Positions 7,397-13,533 of a stretch of DNA of 24,409 nt are shown here, in pieces. A program made the translations under genes and the position numbers. The DNA lies in NCBI GenBank assembly GCA_964540415.1, contig CAZIMM010000027.1, positions 1-24,409 on the forward strand, read 5' to 3'. This DNA comes from CAZIMM01 sp964540415. GTDB taxonomy: Bacteria; Bacillota; Clostridia; Oscillospirales; Acutalibacteraceae. Positions within the stretch are counted from its first letter, which is position 1. Each line of letters begins with the position of its first letter. A model generated the notes under the pieces. That model ran no database searches and was not told the DNA's origin. It was given only the letters and a program-made list of their open reading frames with translations.

Positions 7397-8059
7397 CTAT
7401 TTCATGCCGTAAATCTCATTGCCGACGCACTGTGCAATTCGGAAATCCTCTTCGGTGTTGATGTCCACCGCCTCGTATTTGCTCACAATGTGGATGTAAG
7501 GATTGCGGCCGATGCGGCTTCTGTAGCGTTCAAGCGACGCTGCCGAAATGCCGTAAAGCCCCGTTGTTTCCTCATAAAGTGGCTCCATGTCCTGGCTGCG
7601 GGGCAGCAGGCACGGTCTGTAGTTGACGGGGTTGCGGTTAAACCAGTAAAAGCCGTTGTGCTTCACAGCGGTGAAGCATGAGTCAAATTCATTTGAAGTC
7701 ATCAGTTTATCTACACATGCTTTGATTGATTCCGGCTGAAGGAACGGCGCGGTTGCAAAAAGCTGGAAATAATAATCGTAGTCCGGATAGAGCTTTTTTT
7801 CATAAAGGAGCAGGTCGTTGCCGTTGGCGGTGTTTGCGGCAAGCTCGGGAATGCGTTCAATCACTCCGATGCCGAGTCCCCGCGCGTATTCCGCAAGCTC
7901 ATCGCTGTTTGTGTCAACAAAAATATCGTCAAAAACATTTGCCTGCATTGCGTGCTCGACAATGTGCATATACAGCTTTTTTCCGTTGAGCATTCTGAAA
8001 TTTTTTCCGGGCACTCTTTCCGAATTCAGCTTTACCGGTATGATGCATACTACTTTCAT
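7397..8059 (-). CDS. CMP-sugar synthetase-like cytidylyltransferase (acylneuraminate type)
   Basis: 220-residue nucleotidyltransferase of the acylneuraminate/KDO cytidylyltransferase family, which activates acidic sugars with CTP. The N-terminus CIIPVKLNSERVPGKNFR carries the CTP-binding Arg/Lys pattern, and VFDDIFVDTNSDELAEYA and LLYEKKLYPDYDYYFQLFATAPFL match the family core. The upstream-extended frame starting at 8188 overlaps the DUF115 gene and is rejected; ATG 8059 lies 4 nt after that gene's stop, behind a weak AGAG site, implying coupled translation. The exact sugar (sialic, legionaminic, pseudaminic or a KDO-like acid) is not readable, and no biosynthesis genes for the sugar are in the window. 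Confidence 0.82.
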   Translation of the reverse strand: MKVVCIIPVKLNSERVPGKNFRMLNGKKLYMHIVEHAMQANVFDDIFVDTNSDELAEYARGLGIGVIERIPELAANTANGNDLLLYEKKLYPDYDYYFQLFATAPFLQPESIKACVDKLMTSNEFDSCFTAVKHNGFYWFNRNPVNYRPCLLPRSQDMEPLYEETTGLYGISAASLERYRSRIGRNPYIHIVSKYEAVDINTEEDFRIAQCVGNEIYGMK

Positions 8060-8063
8060 AATA

Positions 8064-8918
8064 TCAGCTCTTTCTGTCAATAATAAAAGTGTCGAAATCT
8101 GTTCTTTCAAAAACCTCAAGGCAGCCTCCGCGGGTTGCGTTCCTGATTGTGACGCCGTGCGCCTCGCAGTATTCCCGCGCCTGTTCAAAGCCTCTTTCGA
8201 TTTTTATTTTCGGGAACAGAACGCTTGTCCCGCCGACCTTTTCGTGGAACTTCTCGTCGTACCCCTTGAAATGGTTGCTTACACTGTTCTCAACGATTTT
8301 GCCCGATTCTTCCTTCGTTTTTGCAAAGCGATGGTCAAAGCCGATGAGGTAGATTTCCTTGAAGCCCATGTATACGGCAAACTGCATCATTGAATATGCA
8401 ACCGTGCCGCAGGTGTCTACCAGATGCGTTATGTCCTGCGTGAAGCGCTGAGAGCGGCGCTCCCTGCCCATAATCGGAGTGTTCAGCGAATAAAATGCGG
8501 CGTCAGTAGTTTTTTTGTACCGCCTTGCATCCTTCAAAGAAAAATACGATACTCCGACGAACCTCTGCTTTGCCGGAATATCATTGAGAATCGGAAGATA
8601 AAGCTGAACCGAAACAGGGTCAAGGATAAAATAGTAGTACGGCCGCCAATCGCCCGTTCCTTCCATTTTGAAAATACTGTTGCATGAAAATGTAACCTCG
8701 CCAGACAGCTTTTCCAGATCCTGCGGGAGCAGGCTCGGCCCGTTTCCGACAATGAAGCAGCGCTCGCCGTTGTGAATTCCCTTGAAGCTCCTGAGCTTTT
8801 TGCGCACTTCGGCATTGTTGCGGAAAAAAACGCAGACGCCAAGCCATTGCAGCATCTGCCGGACGCGCTTCGGAAGGGTAACAATAAATGATTTTATACA
8901 GACCGCAAGACTTCTCAT
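8064..8918 (-). CDS. DUF115/MptE-like protein, possible glycosyltransferase
   Basis: 284-residue protein with the MptE-like/DUF115 fold signature: CFIVGNGPSLLPQDLEKL near residue 54, FSCNSIFK near 77, and CGTVAYSMMQFAVYMGFKE followed by IYLIGFDH near 185. The GNGPSL and G-x-x-(A/C)-x-x-A-x-x-x-G-(F/Y)-K-E pattern is shared with DUF115 proteins such as Maf motility-associated glycosyltransferases and, more distantly, GT42 sialyltransferases. Automated annotation often calls this '6-hydroxymethylpterin diphosphokinase MptE-like', but the glycan-export context argues for a glycan role. It is the first gene of the operon, with a promoter about 80 nt upstream. The start at 8918 has only a weak AGAG ribosome site. 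Confidence 0.72.
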   Translation of the reverse strand: MRSLAVCIKSFIVTLPKRVRQMLQWLGVCVFFRNNAEVRKKLRSFKGIHNGERCFIVGNGPSLLPQDLEKLSGEVTFSCNSIFKMEGTGDWRPYYYFILDPVSVQLYLPILNDIPAKQRFVGVSYFSLKDARRYKKTTDAAFYSLNTPIMGRERRSQRFTQDITHLVDTCGTVAYSMMQFAVYMGFKEIYLIGFDHRFAKTKEESGKIVENSVSNHFKGYDEKFHEKVGGTSVLFPKIKIERGFEQAREYCEAHGVTIRNATRGGCLEVFERTDFDTFIIDRKS

Positions 8919-8998
8919 TCTGCCACTCTCTCATTTTTACTGCGGCGTGTTCCGCGCGTGAAAAATTCTTTTTGTAGAAATAGTATTGATATTAAATA

Positions 8999-9027
8999 AT
9001 TATATCAGAACTTTTACAAAAAAGCAA
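8999..9027 (-). promoter_or_regulatory. SigA-type promoter of the glycan export operon
   Basis: On the minus strand TTGCTT (9022-9027), a 17-bp spacer and a perfect TATAAT (8999-9004). It leaves a leader of about 75 nt before the DUF115 start. No other promoter is evident before hflX and yfbR. Confidence 0.75.
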
Positions 9028-9252
9028 GTGCGGAATTAACCCGGGACAATTACCGACGCGGCACAATTACTGTTTGCGGAGCATTAAGCAAGGTTGTTTT
9101 TACTCTGCCCGGTGCTGCATTTTTTCACAGTTCAATGCACGACCCGACGGAAAACGGAAAGCCGTTCGGCAATTGATTTTGTGCCATTTTTTTCGATTCA
9201 ATCAGATGCAGTTATGTTATCTATGCGATTATTTTATGTCAAAAATCCTCGT
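9028..9252. other. Intergenic DNA without a recognisable gene
   Basis: About 220 bases between the divergent units. Short frames on the plus strand have no ribosome site and no recognisable product. I see only weak local palindromes, such as CGGAAAGCCG near 9155. Confidence 0.5.
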
Positions 9253-9276
9253 AATCCGAGAAAAACCTGTCGGATT
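9253..9276. repeat. Inverted repeat next to the DnaA-box region
   Basis: AATCCGA (9253-9259) and TCGGATT (9270-9276) form a perfect 7-bp inverted repeat with a 10-nt centre. There is no T-run, so it is an operator or structural site rather than a terminator. Confidence 0.5.
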
Positions 9277-9332
9277 ATGTCGAACAGTAAAGTCAAAACT
9301 ACTTGCAGTATATCAAACAATAATACAGAAAG

Positions 9333-9419
9333 TTATCCACATTTCTATATGAGCCAGAAAAAGGCTTGCCGCTCGGAAATTCACATATGTTATGCACATT
9401 TTCCACATAGTTTTCCACA
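9333..9419 (+). promoter_or_regulatory. Cluster of four DnaA boxes (oriC-like or DnaA-regulated region)
   Basis: Four matches to TTWTNCACA in the same orientation: TTATCCACA (9333-9341), TTATGCACA (9390-9398), TTTTCCACA (9399-9407) and TTTTCCACA (9411-9419). The last three are nearly contiguous. AT-rich DNA follows (TATAAAATAATT near 9472). TTGCAGTATA occurs at 9303-9312 and 9433-9442, flanking the boxes. dnaA, dnaN and rpmH are not in the window, so whether this is the chromosomal origin, a DnaA titration site or a DnaA-controlled promoter is open. Confidence 0.7.
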
Positions 9420-9579
9420 GGTTTCCGGTGATTTGCAGTATACAGTGAGTATACATGTGTTTTTCTCACTTATAAAATAATTGCATTTTTCTGGATTTCA
9501 TTCCATGGCTGAATATCCGCACCGCTCGCAGGCAAGAATAACCCCGAAAAGTCACCGAGAAAACGAAAGAGGGCTGCTT

Positions 9580-9852
9580 ATGATTAAGGGAGTCAACAGA
9601 CAGGTAGTTGAGGTCACGGAAACGGGCTGCGAATACTTTGAGAGGATACTTTTTTTCGTCAAGCCCGAGCACGCAAACGTCAGCGAGGGAAAACTCCGCG
9701 AACGGGCGGGAGCAATGGCAGGCACGGCCGGGAGGCCGCCGGCAACAAAGATACGCCGGAACAGGCTGTTTCTTGCGTTCAAACTCGCCGCCGCCGCGGG
9801 AGTCGGAGCGACGGTATGCGGGATAGTCATAACAGTACTGTCCCATATTTGA
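9580..9852 (+). CDS. Small conserved membrane protein of unknown function
   Basis: 90-residue protein. The first 40 residues are a soluble, conserved-looking segment (KGVNRQVVEVTETGCEYFER, then PEHANVSEGKLRERAG); residues 58-63 are basic and residues 64-88 form one hydrophobic helix (LAFKLAAAAGVGATVCGIVI). I recall similar small proteins in clostridial genomes, sometimes mislabelled as a translation factor; no function is known to me. ATG 9580 is preceded by AAAGAGGG about 7 nt away; the longer frame from 9481 has no such site. First gene of a three-gene plus-strand cluster just downstream of the DnaA boxes; the next gene begins 20 nt after its stop. Confidence 0.75.
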   Translation: MIKGVNRQVVEVTETGCEYFERILFFVKPEHANVSEGKLRERAGAMAGTAGRPPATKIRRNRLFLAFKLAAAAGVGATVCGIVITVLSHI

Positions 9853-9871
9853 AAGAGAGGCAAAGTGAGAA

Positions 9872-10045
9872 ATGTTTGAAAAACGAAAGGAGCGCAAGCA
9901 TCGAAACCGTCTAAAGGTTGAGAGCATGGTGAACCTTTGGGAAATCGGTAACGAGCTTGACCCGACAGATGTACTCGGAAGCTACAGCGGCACACCGGTC
10001 ACACCCGACGACCCTGTACCGGAGCAGGACGCAGACGATTTGTAA
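9872..10045 (+). CDS. 57-residue small protein with acidic tail
   Basis: Too short for usual length cut-offs but convincing. It starts at ATG 9872, 20 nt after the previous stop, behind a purine-rich GAGAGG/GTGAGAA stretch. The first 20 residues are very basic (FEKRKERKHRNRLKVE), then NLWEIGNELDPTDVLGSYSG, and it ends in an acidic Pro/Asp-rich tail EQDADDL. The charge split suggests a nucleic-acid or ribosome contact at one end and a protein contact at the other, but this is inference. No known domain is recognised. Codon use is like the neighbours. Confidence 0.65.
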   Translation: MFEKRKERKHRNRLKVESMVNLWEIGNELDPTDVLGSYSGTPVTPDDPVPEQDADDL

Positions 10046-10105
10046 GAGTTGAACCGCGTCAAAAAAACGGATGGTACAAACCATCCTCAGAATGGGGGGA
10101 AAAGC

Positions 10106-10324
10106 GTGAAAAACAGGATAATCGCAGCAGGTATACTCACGGTTTTGCTTACGGTTTTGTTCACTGCCTGCTCATCAGGCAGCAAGGACAATAATGCGAC
10201 AACAAGAGGAATGACCACAACAACGAACATCAGCACAACAGAGAATATGACAACAGAGGATGCAAGCGATCTTATGACGGACGACTCGTCCACAATGGAA
10301 GTCACCTCATTAACAACCCGCTAA
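10106..10324 (+). CDS. Small Thr-rich lipoprotein
   Basis: 72-residue exported protein. A signal peptide of about 20 residues (KNRIIAAGILTVLLTVLFTA) ends in the lipobox LFTAC with Cys at residue 21, so it should be lipid-anchored on the outer face of the membrane. The mature part is only about 50 residues, rich in Thr, Ser, Met and Asp, and low in complexity, like a flexible linker without a globular domain. The GTG at 10106 is chosen because GGGGGGA (10094-10100) lies 5 nt upstream; the frame from TTG 10049 would put charged residues before the signal. It follows the 57-residue protein by 60 nt. Confidence 0.65.
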   Translation: MKNRIIAAGILTVLLTVLFTACSSGSKDNNATTRGMTTTTNISTTENMTTEDASDLMTDDSSTMEVTSLTTR

Positions 10325-10432
10325 CAAAAGCAAGAGTGCGGTAAGCCAAACACGCAGCCAGCGCAGCAGCGACGGAGGCGTGTTTCTCATTTCATTTTGT
10401 ATTATGCGGTGGCCTCCGGCTGAGGTTAAATC

Positions 10433-10467
10433 AAAAAACACCCCTCCGTCCGCAAGGACAAAGGGGT
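10433..10467 (-). terminator. Rho-independent terminator of gdhA
   Basis: On the minus strand ACCCCT and AGGGGT enclose GTCC/GGAC with a short loop, followed by GTTTTTT. It lies about 20 nt after the gdhA stop. The interval 10325-10432 has no gene. Confidence 0.88.
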
Positions 10468-10485
10468 ATCGGAATGCGCAAAAAA

Positions 10486-11817
10486 TCAAACAATACCCTG
10501 CGCGAGCATGGCGTCGGCAACCTTGACAAAGCCGGCAATGTTCGCACCGACAACAAAGTTGTCCTTGTGGCCGTATTCATCCGCAGCATTTGCCATATTC
10601 GCATAAATGTTCTTCATGATGTGGTGAAGCTCACTGTCAACCTTCTCAAAGGTCCAGCTCAGGCGTGCGCTGTTCTGGCTCATCTCAAGCGCAGAGGTTG
10701 CAACGCCGCCGGCATTTGCCGCCTTTCCGGGGGCAAAAAGGATGTTGTTCTTAAGGAAAACTTCCGTTGCGCCGTAATTTGAGGGCATGTTTGCACCTTC
10801 ACCAACGGCAATAACGCCGTTTTTAACAAGCTCGAGAGCATCGTTTTCATTGATTTCGTTCTGTGTTGCGCAGGGAAGGGCAACATCACACGGAACCTCC
10901 CAGACTCTCTTGCCGGGCACAAAGGTTGCATCGGGATGGAACTCAAGATATTCGCTCACTCTGCCGCGGCGGCCTTCTTTAATCTGCTTGAGAGCATCAA
11001 GGTCGATGCCGTTTTTGTCGTAAATATAACCGGAGGAATCGCTGCAGGTAACAGGCTTTCCGCCGAGAGCAAAAGCTTTCTCGATTGCATAGGTTGCAAC
11101 ATTGCCCGAACCGGAAACAACGATTTTCTTGCCTTCCAGAGAGTTGCCGTGATTGCGGAGCATCTCATCAACCAGATAGCAAAGTCCGTAGCCCGTTGCC
11201 TCTTTTCTGGCAAGCGAGCCGCCGTAGCTCAGGCCCTTGCCCGTAAGCACGCCCTCGTACTGCCCGGTGATGCGCTTATACTGTCCGAAAAGATAGCCGA
11301 TTTCTCTGCCGCCGACACCTATATCGCCTGCGGGAACGTCCGTTGCCGCGCCGATAACCTTGAAGAGTGAAGTCATGAAGCTCTGGCAGAAACGCATGAT
11401 TTCAAAATCGCTCTTGCCTTTGGGGTCAAAGTCAGAGCCTCCCTTGCCTCCGCCGATGGGCAGGCCGGTCAGTGAGTTTTTGAAAATCTGCTCAAAGCCG
11501 AGAAACTTGATGATTGAAAGATTCACGGAAGGATGGAAGCGCAGGCCGCCCTTGTACGGGCCGATGGCGCTGTTGAACTGGACGCGAAAGCCTCTGTTGA
11601 TCTGAACCTTATTGTTGTCGTCAATCCACGGCACGCGGAAAGTTGTGGCCTTTTCCGGCTCAACAAGGCGCTCAAGAAGTGACCACTCCTGATAGGTCTT
11701 GTTGGAATCGACAACAGGCTTGATTGAAGAAAGAACCTCCGTTGCCGCCTGAACAAACTCCGGCTGAGTTTCGTTTTTTTCTCTGACTTGAGCAATTATT
11801 TTTTCGGTATAACTCAT
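10486..11817 (-). CDS. gdhA: Glutamate dehydrogenase, hexameric type (probably NADP-dependent)
   Basis: 443-residue cytoplasmic enzyme that interconverts 2-oxoglutarate plus ammonia and glutamate, the main direct ammonia-assimilation route in many gut clostridia. Substrate domain: PYKGGLRFHP near residue 90 and PIGGGKGGSDFDPKGKS near 121 with the catalytic Lys; GDIGVGGREIGYL follows. Nucleotide domain: SGSGNVATYAIEKA (GxGxxA-type Rossmann loop) near residue 239, then CSDSSG. The C-terminal KAANAGGVATSALEMSQNS is typical. Length is normal for the approximately 50-kDa family. AGGAGG precedes the ATG at 7 nt. The Ser after Asp in the SDSSG loop is usual for NADP-preferring forms, so EC 1.4.1.4 is favoured. 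Confidence 0.96.
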   Translation of the reverse strand: MSYTEKIIAQVREKNETQPEFVQAATEVLSSIKPVVDSNKTYQEWSLLERLVEPEKATTFRVPWIDDNNKVQINRGFRVQFNSAIGPYKGGLRFHPSVNLSIIKFLGFEQIFKNSLTGLPIGGGKGGSDFDPKGKSDFEIMRFCQSFMTSLFKVIGAATDVPAGDIGVGGREIGYLFGQYKRITGQYEGVLTGKGLSYGGSLARKEATGYGLCYLVDEMLRNHGNSLEGKKIVVSGSGNVATYAIEKAFALGGKPVTCSDSSGYIYDKNGIDLDALKQIKEGRRGRVSEYLEFHPDATFVPGKRVWEVPCDVALPCATQNEINENDALELVKNGVIAVGEGANMPSNYGATEVFLKNNILFAPGKAANAGGVATSALEMSQNSARLSWTFEKVDSELHHIMKNIYANMANAADEYGHKDNFVVGANIAGFVKVADAMLAQGIV

Positions 11818-11858
11818 TTTTATTTCCTCCTGACTTGCTTTTGTATTGAACGAAAGTC

Positions 11859-11887
11859 ATTATACACCTGCTGTTTTAACAATGCAA
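11859..11887 (-). promoter_or_regulatory. SigA-type promoter of gdhA
   Basis: On the minus strand TTGCAT (11882-11887), a 17-bp spacer and TATAAT (11859-11864). The leader is about 35 nt. Confidence 0.8.
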
Positions 11888-11958
11888 GAAAAATTTCAGC
11901 ATAATCAAATATGACGGATTTTTCGATAAAATGCAGCATAATATCGCCAAATGGGAAC

Positions 11959-12005
11959 AAAAAATGCAGGATTGCATATTTTACATTGCATATCCTGCAT
12001 TTTTT
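11959..12005. repeat. Long palindrome upstream of gdhA (bidirectional terminator-like)
   Basis: AAAAAATGCAGGAT (11959-11972) and ATCCTGCATTTTTT (11992-12005) are perfect inverted copies, extended inward by TGCA/TGCA with one bulged base. A-runs and T-runs flank both sides, so it can act as a terminator in either direction. ATGCAG also occurs at about 11932, nearer the promoter. It lies about 72 bp upstream of the gdhA -35 box and could alternatively be a regulator site. Confidence 0.7.
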
Positions 12006-12189
12006 GATGACAAATATGAAGAAAAGAAAATGAAATTCAAAAAAATTTTTTATTTTTTCTCTTTCCGGACAGGAAAATCTTGATAAATCCCCTCCGAACA
12101 GGGCTTGTGCGCATCAGTGCACTGCAGATTTACTCTTTACCCGAACAAACACGCCGCCCGGAAGAACACAGAAACTGTCCGGCAAAGCC
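12006..12189. other. Intergenic DNA without a recognisable gene
   Basis: AT-rich start (a run of A and T tracts to about 12060), then mixed sequence. Short frames on both strands lack ribosome sites. It is probably the 3' untranslated part of the small membrane protein transcript. Confidence 0.5.
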
Positions 12190-12426
12190 TCAACCGGCGT
12201 GGCTTGCGGGCATCCGCGCGGAAACACACGGATTGTTTTTGACAAGATGCAAATCGGCACCGGCGTTTGATGTCCGCAGTTTGTTTTCACACTTTTTCCT
12301 GCGGCGGCGTTCGATGAGAATTCCGAGAATTTTTGCAAGCTCATATTCAAAATCAATGAGCTGCTCCTCATAACGAAAGCTTATAAAGACAATGACCGAA
12401 AGAATAAGTATTGTAATGTACATCAT
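12190..12426 (-). CDS. Small single-pass membrane protein of unknown function
   Basis: 78 residues. Residues 3-20 form one hydrophobic helix (YITILILSVIVFISFRY); then an acidic/amphipathic stretch EEQLIDFEYELAKILGILIE, a basic block RRRRKKCENK and a tail without clear features. The start at 12426 (or the next codon, 12423) is fixed by a perfect AGGAGG 9 nt upstream. The near-consensus promoter at 12500-12527 is covered by repeated ACAAATGTTCG sites, so it is probably tightly repressed. The layout recalls small SOS-induced cell-division inhibitors such as YneA (N-terminal helix under LexA control), but the LysM domain of YneA is missing. No homologue is recognised. Confidence 0.6.
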   Translation of the reverse strand: MMYITILILSVIVFISFRYEEQLIDFEYELAKILGILIERRRRKKCENKLRTSNAGADLHLVKNNPCVSARMPASHAG

Positions 12427-12499
12427 GATTTTTGCCCTCCTCATGTCGACTGCCCTTCTCGCTGTGCAAGCTTTGATTCCGCAGCCGCCTTACATTTAC

Positions 12500-12527
12500 A
12501 TTATAACACAAATGTTCGGCTTGTCAA
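12500..12527 (-). promoter_or_regulatory. Near-consensus promoter of the small membrane protein
   Basis: On the minus strand TTGACA (12522-12527), a 16-bp spacer and TATAAT (12500-12505). The start would be near 12493, giving a leader of about 65 nt. The spacer contains CGAACATTTGT, so a bound repressor would cover the promoter. Confidence 0.85.
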
Positions 12528-12555
12528 GACAAATGTTCGAATTTGTCGAACATTT
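12508..12555. promoter_or_regulatory. Repeated TGTTCG/CGAACA operator sites (LexA-like)
   Basis: ACAAATGTTCG occurs at 12508-12518 and 12529-12539, exactly 21 bp (two helical turns) apart. The second copy is the left arm of a perfect 10-bp inverted repeat, AAATGTTCGA (12531-12540) and TCGAACATTT (12546-12555), with a 5-nt centre. The half-sites CGAAC and GTTCG are those of Firmicute LexA boxes, but the canonical CGAAC-N4-GTTCG arrangement is not present, so another HTH repressor is possible. Confidence 0.65.
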
Positions 12556-12591
12556 TTTCGCTTTTCTTGCAGAATTGCAGTTTTTCCGGCT

Positions 12592-12721
12592 AAAAAGAAA
12601 AGCCGCATCAAGCCCTTGCACGGAACGAGTCGGACTTTCTCTGCATAACAATATGCGGCGGCAATCACCGCCATGCACCGAATGCGGAAAAATCCTCAGC
12701 GAACCGTTGGGTTGATGCGGC
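12592..12721 (-). ncRNA. 120-nt closed-stem structured element (complex terminator or small RNA)
   Basis: GCCGCATCAA (12602-12611) pairs perfectly with TTGATGCGGC (12712-12721), continued by CCC/GGG after a one-base bulge. Inside are GGCGG/CCGCC with a short loop (about 12655-12675) and ACGG/CCGT. On the minus strand the closing stem is followed by TTTTCTTTTT. It starts 18 nt after the stop of the secreted protein gene, so it may be an elaborate terminator for that gene; a rod-shaped small RNA is the alternative. No known RNA family is recognised. Confidence 0.45.
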
Positions 12722-12739
12722 AGGTTGAACAGGGAATTG

Positions 12740-13447
12740 TCAGCTGATGAGCAGGGAGAAAATCAGCAGAACAAGCGGAGTGATGTTGAAATAGAATATC
12801 GGGAAGCTGAGCATTGAATCGTCGGCATCGTTGGAAATTGCGGTAATTTCGACATTGAACTCGGTTGAATTCCATCTTCCGGCGACTGCTCTGATTGACT
12901 TGTCCGCGTCAGCGTACAAAACCGTTGCCGAGAAGGACGGATTCTGTGTGTTTTCAACGATTGTCTCTCTGCTGTAGCTTATGCCGTCGATGACACCTGC
13001 AGATTCTCCTGCGGAGACCGCGAAGTCCTGTGCAAAATACTTGTATTCCGACCAGATTCTCGACAGCACGTTCTCGATTGTCGTGCTAAGTGCCGCACCG
13101 AGGTCATAATCGGCATAAAGTCTGACTGCGGGAAGCATAACGTAGCACTTGCCGTTGAGGTAGAGAATGCGGACGTTGAAGATTGACAGCTTTGTTTTGA
13201 CGGAAACCGTGTCTCCCTTTGCGTCAACGGTGAACGGCACCGTGAGCTTTGTTACGCCGATCTGAAAGTCCTTAAGAGTGCCCTCAATGTGCATTTCCCC
13301 CGTGGTTCCGATGTCGGTGAGGAATTTTTCCGTTGCGGAAGCTTCGCCGCCCTCAAGCGCGTCGGCAGTCAGAGCGATTGCCGCAGAGCAGGAGAAAATG
13401 AGAACGAAAGTGAGCAGTGCGCTGATGATGCGTTTTGACGTTTTCAT
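12740..13447 (-). CDS. Exported, probably membrane-anchored protein of unknown function
   Basis: 235 residues. N-terminal signal peptide (KTSKRIISALLTFVLIFS... cleaved near LTADA, about residue 29). The mature part is mainly beta-rich with alternating hydrophobic residues (GEMHIEGTLKDFQIGVTKL, LNGKCYVMLPAVRLYADYDL), and it ends in a hydrophobic helix ITPLVLLIFSLLIS with no basic tail. Topology therefore looks like an extracellular domain held by a C-terminal anchor. No known domain is recognised; it may belong to small beta-sandwich lipoprotein-like families. AAGGAGG lies 8 nt before ATG 13447, and the gene has its own promoter. Confidence 0.8.
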   Translation of the reverse strand: MKTSKRIISALLTFVLIFSCSAAIALTADALEGGEASATEKFLTDIGTTGEMHIEGTLKDFQIGVTKLTVPFTVDAKGDTVSVKTKLSIFNVRILYLNGKCYVMLPAVRLYADYDLGAALSTTIENVLSRIWSEYKYFAQDFAVSAGESAGVIDGISYSRETIVENTQNPSFSATVLYADADKSIRAVAGRWNSTEFNVEITAISNDADDSMLSFPIFYFNITPLVLLIFSLLIS

Positions 13448-13474
13448 AAATATACCTCCTTTTTCTATAAACAG

Positions 13475-13503
13475 ATTTTACAATATTATGCAGCAAATGT
13501 CAA
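13475..13503 (-). promoter_or_regulatory. SigA-type promoter of the exported protein gene
   Basis: On the minus strand TTGACA (13498-13503), a 17-bp spacer and TAAAAT (13475-13480). It starts about 30 nt after the ABC exporter stop. Confidence 0.85.
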
Positions 13504-13533
13504 CGGAGCGACGAAAAATCAGTTTGTCGTGTG

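Noticed and set aside
8064..8188. Extended start of the cytidylyltransferase at 8188
   Set aside because: It would overlap the DUF115 gene by over 120 nt, and the added residues are unlike the family; ATG 8059 matches the conserved N-terminus.
9333..9419. CRISPR array or iteron plasmid origin
   Set aside because: Spacing is irregular and the units are 9-bp DnaA boxes; no replication initiator gene is present.
9466..9995. Overlapping minus-strand frames of about 150 codons opposite the small genes
   Set aside because: No ribosome sites or motifs. The plus-strand genes have good starts, a signal peptide or helix, and consistent gene order.
10936..11370. 144-codon plus-strand frame inside gdhA
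   Set aside because: Shadow of gdhA; no ribosome site and no domain.
12392..12715. 107-codon plus-strand frame
   Set aside because: It crosses the operator/promoter region and the structured element, and is antisense to the better supported small membrane gene.
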